Assembly: GCF_035610345.1 (NCBI RefSeq) | Contig: NZ_CP141215.1 | Coordinates: 62,001-126,000 of the forward strand | Direction of reading: 5' to 3' | DNA from: Sinorhizobium meliloti | GTDB taxonomy: Bacteria > Pseudomonadota > Alphaproteobacteria > Rhizobiales > Rhizobiaceae | DNA length: 64,000 bases | In this document: positions 23,336 through 32,089 of the stretch, one piece after another | How the letters are laid out: each line of letters begins with the position of its first letter | Numbering within the stretch: the first letter of the stretch is position 1 | Program-made: the position numbers and the translations under genes | Notes under the pieces: model-generated | What the model was told of the DNA's origin: nothing | Database searches by the model: none | Seen by the model: only the letters and a program-made list of their open reading frames with translations

Positions 23336-24217
23336 ATGAACAACGAAATCTCCCACCTGACCGCGAGCGCCGCGGCGCTGCTTGCTGAAGCGGACGAACA
23401 ACGCATTCGCGCGATACGATCGCGCCGCTGGGTGCTCTACCCGCGCGCCAAGCAGGCGCTCGATCGGCTGAGCCGGCTCCTCGATCATCCGAGAGGAACG
23501 CGCATGCCGTCCGTCGCTATCTACGGTGACAGCGGCATGGGCAAGACGATGATCATGAACCGGTTCCGCGATCAGCATCCGTCAAGCTTCAATTCGCTGA
23601 CCGGAACCCTGAAGACACCCGTTCTGGCCATGGAGATGACCAGCCGGCCTGGCGAACGGCGGTTCTACGCCGAACTGCTGACGCTGCTCGGCGCACCGCA
23701 GCGACCGCGGGCCGATATCGCCCAGATGGAGCAGGCGGCATTGCGGATCATGGAAGCAATTGGCGTGCAGGTGCTGGTGATCGACGAGGTGCACAACATT
23801 CTTGCCGGAACTTATCGCGAGCAGCGCATCGTCCTCAACACCTTACGCTTTCTCAGCAACCGTCTCCGGATCTCGCTCGTCTGCTTCGGCGTCAACGAGG
23901 CGCGTGAAGCAATCAGCGGCGACGTGCAATTGGCCCGCCGGTTCGAGCAATTCACGCTGAGCCGCTGGGCTGCGAACGAACAGTTCGAATCCCTGGCAGT
24001 CTCAATCTTGCGCAACACGCCGTTGCGTCAGCCCTCGGTGCTGAGCGCGAAATCGCTGCGGCGGATGCTGCAGATCACCGAGGGCATTACAGCCAACATT
24101 TTTCACATCATCAACTCCCTCGCCATCGAGGCCATCGCAAGCGGGCGCGAACAGATAACCGACGAAGCCATCGAGAAGTGGGAGCCGGAGTTTGATGCCG
24201 AGGCAGCCTTCGCATGA
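23336..24217 (+). CDS. tniB: AAA+ transposition ATPase TniB
   Basis: This 293-residue ATPase of the TniB/TnsC group has Walker A (YGDSGMGKTMIMNRF, about residues 62-76), Walker B (VLVIDEVHNIL, about 146-156) and an AAA lid domain ending FHIINSLAIEAIASGREQIT. It selects target DNA and activates TniA. It starts 6 bp after tniA and overlaps tniQ by about 23 bp, the usual tniABQ order. The length is normal. Confidence 0.93.
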   Translation: MNNEISHLTASAAALLAEADEQRIRAIRSRRWVLYPRAKQALDRLSRLLDHPRGTRMPSVAIYGDSGMGKTMIMNRFRDQHPSSFNSLTGTLKTPVLAMEMTSRPGERRFYAELLTLLGAPQRPRADIAQMEQAALRIMEAIGVQVLVIDEVHNILAGTYREQRIVLNTLRFLSNRLRISLVCFGVNEAREAISGDVQLARRFEQFTLSRWAANEQFESLAVSILRNTPLRQPSVLSAKSLRRMLQITEGITANIFHIINSLAIEAIASGREQITDEAIEKWEPEFDAEAAFA

Positions 24218-24700
24218 CGCCGAAACATCCTCGCGGCAATTGCCGGTGAGACTGGCGCCCCATCCTGACGAACTCCTATCCTCGTGGATCGGCCGGCATG
24301 CCGCGTTCTATGCGGTCCCGCCCCTTGCTATGCTGCGGCATGGTCTGCCCGAGGCGTCGTCTTTGCATGCGGCCGATCGGAGTCTGAACGGTGATCAAGT
24401 CATCCGCCTCGCCGGCCTCTTCTCGACCGAACCGGCCGTCGTGCGCCGCACGACCTTTTCGAATATCGCACCATCATCGCGACGCCTGATTGCAGCGAGG
24501 CCGCTGCAGTTCTGCTCAGCCTGTCATCCGGGTGAACACGAACCGAGGCCTCTCCTTCGCAGCCAGTTTCTCGGCTGGCGCATCACCTGTCCGCTTTGCG
24601 GCGACCTGTTCCGGCGCGCACGCGGGCATGACCGCCCCTCTCCTTTCGACCGCCATCAAGGGGCCGCGCTCGTGGGAGAACGGCTCCTCGACGATGATCT
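24195..24700 (+). pseudogene. tniQ: TniQ-family protein, truncated by an IS3 fragment
   Basis: From ATG 24195 the frame reads as a TniQ N-terminus (LPVRLAPHPDELLSSWIGRHAAFY, then LRHGLP) and reaches the zinc-binding part (FCSACHPGEHEPRPLL, then WRITCPLCGDLF). It continues to about ALVGERLLDD before the sequence switches to the antisense of an IS3 orfB near 24700. About 170 residues survive of the usual 300-400. TniQ is needed for target choice in this group, so the transposon should be inactive on its own. Confidence 0.85.
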
Positions 24701-25290
24701 TTTGACCAGGCAAGGATGGCATTCGAGGTCAGTTCGGTGCCGTTGTCAGAGACAATCATGCCGGGTTTGCCTCGCCGTTCAATCAATGTCGTCAGTTCGC
24801 GAGCAACACGACGGCCAGAGATCGACGTATCTGGGATTGCCGCCAGGCATTCGCGCGTGACGTCGTCGACCACATTGAGGATGCGAAAGCGCCTGCCGCA
24901 GGCGAATTGATCGTGGACGAAATCCAGAGACCAGCGTGCATTGGCCTTTGCTGCGACGAGGATCGGCGCACGCGTGCCGACAGCACGACGCCGGGCCTTC
25001 CGCTTGCGCACGGAAAGACCTTCCTCGCGATAGAGCCGGTAGATGCGATTGACACCGGAAGGCTCACCATCTCGCCGAAGCAGAATGAACAAGCGTCGGT
25101 AGCCGAAGCGCCGCCGCTCATTGGCGAGATCGCGCAGCTTCGTTCGCAGCTCCAACTCAGGCGGTCGACTGGATCGATAACGGACCGTCTTGCGGTCGGC
25201 AGATATGATCTGGCAGGCCCGCCGTTCCGAAAGCCCCATTGTGACCTTCAGATGCGTGACGGCTTCACGCTTGGCGGCAGGCCCTACCAT
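24700..25290 (-). pseudogene. IS3-family transposase OrfB, C-terminus missing
   Basis: This is the OrfB of an IS407-group IS3 element: HTH_21 region (LSERRACQIISADRKTVRYR), the first rve catalytic Asp (ARWSLDFVHDQFACGRRFRI, then NVVDDVTREC) and the second (MIVSDNGTELTSNAILAW). The third acidic residue and the final 80 or so residues are missing, because the frame runs out of the element at about 24700 and ends in antisense tniQ at 24583. Its start overlaps orfA at a run of seven A residues (25291-25297 on the plus strand as T), the site for programmed frameshifting into an OrfAB fusion. Confidence 0.88.
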
Positions 25291-25550
25291 TTTTTTCCAA
25301 GAAGCTCACGAAGAGCGGCAACATCCAGCATCTGCTCGGCGAGCAGTTTCTTCAGCTTGGCATTCTCGTCCTCAAGCGCCTTCAGACGCTTGGCCTCCGA
25401 CACCTCCATGCCGCCGTATTTGGCCTTCCAATTATAAAACGTCGCCTCGGAAATCCCGTGCTTGCGGCAAAGATCAGCGGCCTTAACACCCGTCTCCTGC
25501 TCCTTCAGCACCCCGATAATCTGCTCTTCCGTAAATCTCTGCTTCTTCAT
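25284..25550 (-). CDS. IS3-family protein OrfA
   Basis: This 88-residue helix-turn-helix protein (MKKQRFTEEQIIGVLKEQET, then GVKAADLCRKHGISEATFYN) has a leucine-zipper tail (LKALEDENAKLKKLLAEQML, then DVAALRELLGKKW). It is the usual OrfA of the IS407 group, complete in length. The frame ends in AAAAAAATGGTAG, where slippage leads into OrfB. Because OrfB is truncated, the protein has no working partner here. Confidence 0.92.
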   Translation of the reverse strand: MKKQRFTEEQIIGVLKEQETGVKAADLCRKHGISEATFYNWKAKYGGMEVSEAKRLKALEDENAKLKKLLAEQMLDVAALRELLGKKW

Positions 25551-25612
25551 AAGTCCGTCCTCGATGGGCCAGACTCTAATCCAAACTGGAGGAAATTCTC
25601 AGTGGCAGGTCA

Positions 25613-25961
25613 CTGTTTCATGAGAACTCCTCTGCACGCTGAGTGTCGGGCCTCCTCACTGCAGGAGCCGGGAATGCAACGTCTGCTTTTTCTTGAAGCA
25701 GAGCCGCATTCCGACCCTTTCTTAGGAACAGGTCTGCACAAGTGAAGCAACGCTGAGGCCGCTCTCTCAGGAAAACGCTGCAGACGAAGAGATGACTTGA
25801 TTTGAGGAGAGATCTCTTTGTGCTCTCGTAATTGCTCCGCCAACACCGGGCCCTTGCTGGATGAGCACGTCGGCGGCGCAGATATGAAGATCAAGAGACA
25901 ACCATTTATGCGCATCGTCACTAAGCGGACTCCAGGGGTAGGAAATGGTAGATGTTGCAGA
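25613..25961. other. Unassigned stretch right of the IS3 fragment
   Basis: I see no gene that I can support. A minus-strand frame (GPVLAEQLREHKEISPQIKS and onward) is open but has no recognisable family or ribosome site. Confidence 0.4.
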
Positions 25962-26528
25962 TCAATCATGGTCGTTCGCCTCCGATGTTGGTCCACATCT
26001 CGGACTGGTGCCTTTGAGAAGCGCATAAATCGGATCATTCGGATACGGCGCTCCAATTGGCCGCCGTGAAGCGAACCTTTCGCTTTCAGGCAGTCCGGGT
26101 GGGATCTGCTGCTCAATCCAATCGTAAATCACTGTTCGGGCTATGATGCGCCACTCCCCTTCCCGCTTATGGAACAGATCGCCGTAGCGGCCGCACAGGA
26201 GCACCTGCCGTATCTCACCGCCTGCGTCCGGTCCACGTTGAAGCGCCGTGAAATAGCTCTCGACCGTGGCCTCTGACGGGCTGGAGAATTCAATCAGTAT
26301 ATTCGCTATCTGATGAACATGGCGCGGCTCGGTCTTGAAGATGCCAAGCGCAAGTCGGATAAAGTCCTCGGATGGACCAGAATAGCCCCCATGGTTGTCA
26401 TGCGCATCCGGCCAGTACGCGCTGCGCAGCGCTGCCTCATCCCCCCGGTCGATCCCGCGGCAATACCGGTAGAGGCAGTCTCTGATGGCCTCGCGGTCGA
26501 GTAGCTCACTGATATTGGCCTCGTCCAT
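25962..26528 (-). CDS. SnoaL/NTF2-like fold protein
   Basis: This 188-residue protein of the nuclear-transport-factor-2/SnoaL-like superfamily has [20 protein letters not shown] at the start, [20 protein letters not shown] in the middle and the [20 protein letters not shown] strand pair near the end. Such domains act as small hydrolases, isomerases or ring-dioxygenase-type subunits, and the substrate cannot be told from sequence. It follows a cytochrome P450 gene and overlaps its last codons, suggesting one operon. The start chosen is ATG 26528 ([10 protein letters not shown]); an in-frame codon 15 bp earlier is also possible. Confidence 0.8.
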   Translation of the reverse strand: MDEANISELLDREAIRDCLYRYCRGIDRGDEAALRSAYWPDAHDNHGGYSGPSEDFIRLALGIFKTEPRHVHQIANILIEFSSPSEATVESYFTALQRGPDAGGEIRQVLLCGRYGDLFHKREGEWRIIARTVIYDWIEQQIPPGLPESERFASRRPIGAPYPNDPIYALLKGTSPRCGPTSEANDHD

Positions 26529-27440
26529 TGTTTTTCCCACCATCGCTGAGTTTGTTAGGACCAGTCAAAATTAAATTTTTGAGCCCGAATACATGACCCC
26601 CATAGGTCATCGGCGACATACCCTCTTTGATTCGAAAGTTGGGGATCCGAGTCAGCCTTTCGTGGATGCCTACGGCAATTTCACGCCGGGCAAGATTTGC
26701 CCCGAGGCAAAGATGAGGACCATAGCCAAATGCTATGTAGCGGTGGTCCTGCCGCGCCAAGTCGATCGTGTCGGGGCACATGAATTCCGCGGGGTCGCGG
26801 TTAGCAATCATCGTTGCGCAGGAAACGAAGTCTCCCTTACGCATGGACACTCCTTCAAAGCCCATCTTTGGTAGCCACGCGGATAATCTGAACGGTTGAA
26901 TAGGCGCGCAACAATTCTCCAACTGCGGTTGCGATCCGGGTCGGCTCTCTCCGCAGCGATTCCTGATCCTCCAGATTGCGGGAGATTGGCCAGGTCAAAG
27001 CCTAACGCGGCAGCGACCGTGTCGAGTCCGGCAATAAAGAAGAGTACACCGATGCCCCGGACTTCCTCATCTGTTACGCTACGACCCTGGACCTGCGCCT
27101 GCACGATGTATGTCATGAAATCGGCAGCCGATTGCTTCCGACGGCTCGCTGCAAGTTCGTCGATGAAACTTACGATTGATTGGGCCGCTTCGGTACGTTT
27201 AACATCATTGCCGTGGAGCAAGTCGCTCACCCAACCAATGAGCTCGTCGGATCCGCTGTTTGAGAGCCCCATAGAGTAGTCGAAGAGAAAGCGGTCGTAG
27301 TCGAGATTACCATCGGATCTGTGGCGCAATAGAGAAGCCAGTGCTCGCTGCCGAACCAAGTGTTCCAGCAGGGTGACGTCTTTCTCCAGATCGCCTCGAG
27401 CTCAGAAAGCCTTGGCCGTGCGTGAAGCATGACACGTCTT
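26506..27440 (-). pseudogene. Cytochrome P450, frameshifted and 5'-incomplete
   Basis: The C-terminal part carries the heme-ligand loop FGYGPHLCLGANLAR and ends [13 protein letters not shown]. The middle part has the I-helix (GIGVLFFIAGLDTVAAALGF) in another frame. Translating across the break restores a typical P450 run (QESLRREPTRIATAVGELLR, then AYSTVQIIRVATKDG), with frame changes near 26995 and at a TTT run near 26868. Upstream, HGQGFLSS and EKDVTLLEHLVRQRA lie in separate frames and no N-terminus is found before the hexanucleotide repeat. P450s of this sort next to an NTF2-like gene occur on rhizobial symbiotic replicons. Probably non-functional, but part of the damage could be sequencing error. 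Confidence 0.8.
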
Positions 27441-27452
27441 CGGCGCCGCACC

Positions 27453-27494
27453 GACATCGACATCGACATCGACATCGACATCGACATCGACATC
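27453..27494. repeat. Hexanucleotide microsatellite (GACATC)7
   Basis: There are seven perfect tandem copies of GACATC. In the minus-strand frames they read as Asp-Val or Met-Ser dipeptide runs. The tract lies just upstream of the decayed P450 and is not inside an intact gene. Such tracts slip easily in replication. Confidence 0.95.
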
Positions 27495-28336
27495 CTCGTC
27501 GCGGATGCCGGCGAGCACGTCCACTCCCTTTTGGAACTTGCCGACATTCTCGGCGATTTGCCAGTTCCGCACTTTCCCGTCATAGTTAGTGTTCCTTCAT
27601 GTGATCGAGGCAATGCGGTTATCCCGCAACGCGGATGCGGAGGGCCGTTCCGCTGCCTCGCAATAGCTCTCAAGATTCGTGCCAAGCAGGCCGATTGAGC
27701 TGACCAACAATTATTAGCTGCTTTTTCAGCGACGTGGGCGGAAAATATTGGATTGTGCCAGGCAGAATGCGTGTCGCGAAGCCGACAAAAAGGGACGACG
27801 ATGTCGTAAGTTGGATGTCGAGAATTTCGGTTACTCGGGACATCTGGAACTGCGTCGCGCACGGCGAAAGCCTCGCTGAGTCACCACCACCAAAGGGATC
27901 GTCCGCCTCGCCTGCGCAAGGCCTCGGCATCATCAAGCAGGGAATCGCTGTGTTCGGACTTTTTATGCATGCCGCACAATCGTCCTTGGGAGATCCTGCT
28001 TTCGCCTGACGCTCTTCGCTCAATTACAACGCTCTGCCATAATGATGGGCGAAACAATCGATCAACATGCCGTAAGTTCTGTGAAGAAGCGGCTTCGTGT
28101 CCGAACTCTTTATTGGGAACGGCGTGTGCGGACCTGTCATCATGATCTGCTGCAACAGCACTCCACGTGCGCAGGGCCCGATACATTTATGAAACGGCAA
28201 GCGTCATTTGCGACGTCGCGGTCCTTGCACGGGTGAGGAAGGGCGCAATCGCTATTCTCGGCCACGATTGTTCGAGGGCAAGAAAGGGCCCGGCCAAACC
28301 GGGCGCTCGTATTTTGCAATTCTAGGTCTAAATGGC
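27495..28336. other. Non-coding or decayed stretch left of thioredoxin
   Basis: There is no gene I can support. A minus-strand frame at about 27500-27590 (YDGKVRNWQIAENVGKFQKG, then VDVLAGIRDED) reads like protein and runs into the microsatellite, but has no start and no recognised family. The remaining open frames are short and have no ribosome sites. Confidence 0.4.
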
Positions 28337-28660
28337 TCAACCTATTGCGTTCAAAATCCAGGAGATGAGTGCCGTCTTCGGTGCGGCTCCGACCTTGGTG
28401 TCGGCTACTTCCCCTGCCTTGAACATTGCAAGCATGGGGATCGAGCGGACGCCATACTCGGCCGTCAGCTCGGGGTTTTCATCGATATTGAGCTTAACGA
28501 GCTTGACCTTGCCGGCAAGCTCGGTGGAGATTTCTTCGAGGCTGGGTGCAATCATCTTGCACGGGCCGCACCATGGTGCCCAGAAGTCAACTACGACCGG
28601 TTCGGCCGAGTTCAGAACCTCTTTTTGGAAATTGGAAGTATCGACTTTCAAAGTAGCCAT
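28337..28660 (-). CDS. trxA: Thioredoxin
   Basis: The 107-residue thioredoxin is complete: central strand [20 protein letters not shown] with the WCGPC redox centre (Cys at about residues 31 and 34), the conserved cis-Pro loop [14 protein letters not shown], and the C-terminal helix. It reduces disulfides in cytoplasmic proteins. GGAG lies 7 bp upstream of the ATG. It stands alone among decayed genes and is intact, so it is either still used or recently arrived. It is an extra copy type often found on rhizobial plasmids, beside the chromosomal trxA. Confidence 0.95.
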   Translation of the reverse strand: MATLKVDTSNFQKEVLNSAEPVVVDFWAPWCGPCKMIAPSLEEISTELAGKVKLVKLNIDENPELTAEYGVRSIPMLAMFKAGEVADTKVGAAPKTALISWILNAIG

Positions 28661-28757
28661 TGCATTCTCCGTCCGGACGGGCTTTGTCCAGTTGTTATAG
28701 GACGCGAGCTATTCGATACCTTGATCTATGTCAAATCAGTACGCAGTTTATATTTCG

Positions 28758-28943
28758 TTATATTTCCTCATCAGGCGACAGCAGCCTGCCTAGGGAACCG
28801 CAGCCGCAGTCGATGAGGAGGTCGAAGCCGTAGCAGAGGATGACGTCAGATTCGACCGGCGAAGGGAGCCGCCCGAGCGCCCGCTTCAGCATCCCGAAAT
28901 CGGAGCGGCCCTTGTCGTCGAGAACAGCCGCCTCGCCATCCAT
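28758..28943 (-). pseudogene. Fragment of an ATP-dependent DNA ligase (LigD type)
   Basis: The frame reads DGEAAVLDDKGRSDFGMLKR, then ALGRLPSPVES and CYGFDLL, which matches the part of LigD ligase domains following the catalytic lysine region (usually DGEAVVLDEKGRSDF...). Only about 60 residues remain, with no N- or C-terminal domains. It is a remnant of an NHEJ-type ligase gene, common on rhizobial plasmids. Confidence 0.75.
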
Positions 28944-29023
28944 TCACGAAGTCGACCAACTGCAGCGCTCCTTCTAAGTTGTGCTAGGGAGCGCTGCCTT
29001 TCCAGCAGCGCAAATATGGGGCC

Positions 29024-29368
29024 TTACGCCGGCTCATCAATGGCGAAGGTCTTAAGGCCGTCCTGATAATTGACGATCCCCAACGATCCGACCCGGGAGG
29101 AAAACAGCATCTTCTTCGAGAGAATGAATGAAACGGCGTCTCCGATATCCGCGGTTGAGTACGTTTGGTCGTACGTGAACACCGCGATGCGATTGCGGAC
29201 GCGCGGGAACAGGCGTTCGCCATCTCTGCCGAACTGCCTGAGCATTTTTTGGCGGACGCCGATCTGCTGCTCCAGATCAAGGCGGACCCGCATGCTGACC
29301 GTGAGCGTGCGCACATTGCCGATGATCGAGTTGTTGCCGTTGATGGTGAATTCGCCGATGACCGCCAT
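29024..29368 (-). CDS. Hypothetical protein with DUF736-like start
   Basis: This 114-residue frame has a good ribosome site (GGAAAGGA, 8 bp before ATG). The first 28 residues (MAVIGEFTINGNNSIIGNVR, then TLTVSMRV) resemble the N-terminus of DUF736 proteins, which are small proteins of rhizobial plasmid backbones. The rest (QIGVRQKMLRQFGRDGERLF and onward) does not match what I know of that family. It may be a DUF736 gene fused to other sequence by a frame change, or an unrelated protein. Function unknown. Confidence 0.4.
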   Translation of the reverse strand: MAVIGEFTINGNNSIIGNVRTLTVSMRVRLDLEQQIGVRQKMLRQFGRDGERLFPRVRNRIAVFTYDQTYSTADIGDAVSFILSKKMLFSSRVGSLGIVNYQDGLKTFAIDEPA

Positions 29369-29844
29369 TCTCGTGATCCTTTCCGGTTTGCTCCGACCGC
29401 GGCCTCGATGGCGGTGTAAGGACCGATGGCGGTCGACGCCGCACCCTTCAGGACCGGAACGTGAATGGAGGACGGCCGGGAGCGGCTTTCTTGGTTACCG
29501 AGAGGAATGCGAACGCAGTTCGCAGGGAAGAAAGCAGCAAGCGGCCGTTGCGGTATGGCGATCGAGCCGAGAGGCGTCCTCGGTCACACCAGATCTATCG
29601 AGGTCTGCGTGGGTGCGGCCCAATCCGAACCGGATGGAACGAAGCATGCCATGCGGTTATGGATGCCCATCCGCGAGCGGCAGCTTGACGGTATCATCCG
29701 GCAGCGTGCGCATGACACGTCGCGCCCGCGGACTTGCCGCTTCCGTCGATGCCACCGCCGACGGCCACAACCGCATCACCTGCAAGGCACTGCCGAACAG
29801 GTGCGGACTGGACGGTTACCGCGACGATGCGTTCAGTCTCGCAG

Positions 29845-30115
29845 CCGGGCATCGGGCCGATCTCCGTGGGCGGCGAGGATCTGCACGGCTCGTTCGCTAA
29901 AGCCCTCGGATAGTCCTGTGGCGGTTTCGACGATCAGGCGCTCGTGCATGTCGCGGATGCTGTCGCTGTCGAAAATTGCGGTCCCGAAGCTCTCGGCGAT
30001 CCGGAGCGCCTGCGCTTCATCGGGGGCATGTCAGGCGGACCATTTCGATGGTAGCGCCCTTGCGGAGCTGGACGACTCGGGCGGATTGGCGGGACTGGGT
30101 TGCGGGCTTTGCCAT
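29845..30115 (-). pseudogene. Relic of a conserved plasmid-backbone protein
   Basis: From ATG 30115 the frame reads MAKPATQSRQSARVVQLRKG, then ATIEMVRLT. After a frame change near 30030 it continues as DEAQALRIAESFGTAIFDSD, then SIRDMHERLIVETATGLSEG. This looks like the start of a small protein encoded beside DUF736 and helicase genes on rhizobial plasmids; I cannot give it a name. The C-terminal half is missing. Unassigned decayed sequence surrounds it (29369-29844 and 30116-30860). The plus strand near 30620-30860 has a protein-like frame (NGVADLIKHPGTLDDEEAQV) that also lacks a start. Confidence 0.45.
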
Positions 30116-30860
30116 GATGGTTTCCTTCTCGGTTTGCCCGAAGCGGTTCGGCCCCTTGGCCGATCTGCCCTTCGGTGCGGTCGAGACGAGCCAGCGCAAG
30201 GCGGGCGTTTCAAGGCTCGGGAGGCCAGATCGAGCGGGGCCGGTGCGCGGGCAAGCGGGTCATTGAGACCTGCGAGGCCCGCGTTCCTGCTCTGCGACAA
30301 GCGGCATGACCGGCCGCCCCGCGGCGCGACAGCGGCCTTGAAACGACCGACAGCCGGTTCAGACTGAAACGAAACCGAAGGGCGGAACGGCCAAGGGGAT
30401 CGACACCGGATGCCAGAGCCGAAGAGGAAACCAGGCAAGGCGCGCGCCAAACCAATTCCAATCTGCCGTAAGAGCTTCGCTCACCAGGCCGGAATGCTTT
30501 TGACGCCCTCCGGATAGCCGCTTTAAACGAACGGCCGTGTCTGGCGGCATAATCCTGAAGAGGCATTCATCCTTCCTCGGTCAGTGGTTCCTGCTAAAAC
30601 CGACCCCGACGATGCGCAGGACGCCTATCGCGTCGCGGCGGAATAGCCGCCCTCGCACTTTGGCGACCACTTCAAGAAAGGTCATTTCGTCCTTGCCTCG
30701 GCGCTCTTCGCCCCGGATCCGAACGGCGTCGCCGATCTGATCAAGCATCCGGGCACTCTCGACGACGAGGAAGCCCAGGTTGACGCCACGCCGGATGGCC
30801 ATGACGCCGCGCCCGTTGAGAGCGCCGCGGTCGACGCGGAGACGGATGCAGAAACAGGCG

Positions 30861-30934
30861 ATGAGCGAAACAAATCGCTTTTATCGCTCATATTATTAAG
30901 GCATAGTGGGCGATAAATATGGAGTTTATCGCCC
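30861..30934. promoter_or_regulatory. Two palindromic sites upstream of and over the fic ribosome binding site
   Basis: The first palindrome is ATGAGCGA (30861-30868) paired with TCGCTCAT (30884-30891). The second is a perfect 10-bp inverted repeat, GGGCGATAAA (30908-30917) and TTTATCGCCC (30925-30934), with spacer TATGGAG. The half-site TTATCGCYC occurs in both. The second palindrome holds the GGAG ribosome site in its spacer and ends directly at the GTG start codon. A bound protein would block translation start, and an RNA stem could do so too. Likely an operator, perhaps for the Fic protein itself. Confidence 0.7.
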
Positions 30935-32047
30935 GTGGCCTGGAATTGGGAATTGGCGGGGTGGCCGAAGTTCGAATGGAACCCTGAGCTTCTGCGGGCC
31001 AGGGAGCAGGCATTCATGGAGAATGCAGCTATCGCCGTCGGCACCATGCGCTATCTCGGGAAGAATGATCGCGAGGACGTCGTGATCGAGCTTCTCAGCT
31101 CCGATGCTTTGAGCACATCAGCCATCGAGGGGGAAGTCCTCGACCGTGACAGCGTTCAATCGTCCCTTCGGCGGCAACTCGGAATGTCTGCGGCACCCCT
31201 CCGCAGCAGGCCAGCAGAGGCAGGCATTGCCGAAATGATGGCGGATCTTTATCGCCACCCGCTAGACCCTATCACCGAGAATCGGCTTTTCGAATGGCAC
31301 CGAATGGTTATGAACGGCCGCCGGGACATTGCCGACATCGGCAGCTACCGCCGTCATGACGAGCCGATGCAGATCGTCTCAGGCGCTTTCGGCCGCCAGC
31401 GCGTACACTTCGAAGCACCTCCATCCGAGCGCCTGGCGGTCGAGATGGGCAGGCTTCTCGAATGGCTTGAACAAACCTCTCCGGAAAGGCCGAACCCGCT
31501 TGCCGCCCTCACCCGTGCCGGCATCGCTCATCTGTGGTTCGAAAGCATCCACCCTTTCGAGGACGGCAATGGCCGTATCGGCCGTGCAATCGCCGAAAGC
31601 GCACTTGCACGAGCGATCTCCACCCCGACTTTCACCGCATTGTCGAAATCGCTGCTGAGACACCGCAAAGACTATTACGCGATGCTGGAGGCGGCGAGCT
31701 CCACGCTTGTCATCGATGATTGGCTCTCATGGTTCGCGGATCGCGCGCTCGAAGCCCAGAAATCCGCCGACGAATTGGTCCGCTTCCTGATCGAAAAGAC
31801 GCGCTTCATGGACAGGCTGCGTGGCACGCTGAACGAGCGACAGGAAAAAGTCCTTCTTCGCATGCTGGCCGAGGGGCCTGAAGGTTTCACCGGCGGTTTA
31901 AGCGCCAGTAACTACGCCACGATCACCGGCGCTCCGCCCTCGACGATAACCCGCGACCTTGCCGACCTGGTCGAGAAGGGCGCATTGCTGCGCACCGGCG
32001 AGCGCAAGGCAACGCGCTACCGCCTGAATATCGCAACCAACACATAG
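30935..32047 (+). CDS. Fic-family protein with DUF4172-type N-terminus and winged-helix tail
   Basis: This 370-residue enzyme is intact. The Fic active-site motif HPFEDGNGRIGR is at residues 206-217; enzymes of this kind usually transfer AMP to protein hydroxyls. The inhibitory helix motif of class II Fic proteins (T/SxxxEG) is present near the N-terminus as TSAIEG (residues 61-66), so the activity should be self-restrained. The C-terminal 80 residues (LRMLAEGPEGFTGGLSASNY, then ATITGAPPSTITRDLADLVEKG) form a winged helix likely to bind DNA. The start is GTG 30935, fixed by GGAG at 30921-30924. The palindrome across that site suggests autoregulation. Confidence 0.92.
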   Translation: MAWNWELAGWPKFEWNPELLRAREQAFMENAAIAVGTMRYLGKNDREDVVIELLSSDALSTSAIEGEVLDRDSVQSSLRRQLGMSAAPLRSRPAEAGIAEMMADLYRHPLDPITENRLFEWHRMVMNGRRDIADIGSYRRHDEPMQIVSGAFGRQRVHFEAPPSERLAVEMGRLLEWLEQTSPERPNPLAALTRAGIAHLWFESIHPFEDGNGRIGRAIAESALARAISTPTFTALSKSLLRHRKDYYAMLEAASSTLVIDDWLSWFADRALEAQKSADELVRFLIEKTRFMDRLRGTLNERQEKVLLRMLAEGPEGFTGGLSASNYATITGAPPSTITRDLADLVEKGALLRTGERKATRYRLNIATNT

Positions 32048-32089
32048 GCGACCTGGTCGAGGCGTTGCGTCAGCAAAAGCGGACTAGGC

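Larger units (their letters stand above)
21557..24700 (+). mobile_element. Tn552/Tn5053-like transposon, left end with tniA-tniB-tniQ', right end missing
   Basis: A probable left tip starts TGTGG at 21557, followed by four short repeats of GCACTTAATTTGAGAAT type and then tniA, tniB and a truncated tniQ on the plus strand. Elements of this group (Tn5053/Tn402, Tn552) use a DDE transposase, an AAA+ target-selector ATPase and TniQ. No matching repeat in inverted orientation is visible anywhere to the right. TniQ is cut where an IS3 fragment begins, so the right part has been lost. The exact tip at 21557 is inferred from the TGT start usual for this group. Confidence 0.7.
24700..25612 (-). mobile_element. 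Partial IS3-family element (IS407-group-like), 3' end missing
   Basis: The right tip is clear: reverse-complemented from 25612 it reads TGACCTGCCACTGAG, the typical IS3/IS407 terminal repeat. orfA and the first two-thirds of orfB follow on the minus strand. The element stops at about 24700 inside orfB (after AWSKDH) where the tniQ sequence begins, so the other tip is absent and no target duplication can be assigned. A deletion between the IS and the transposon is likely. Confidence 0.85.

Noticed and set aside
27429..27698. Plus-strand protein with a (Asp-Ile)n run over the microsatellite
   Set aside because: No ribosome site, no family, and the frame exists because a 6-base repeat cannot contain a stop.
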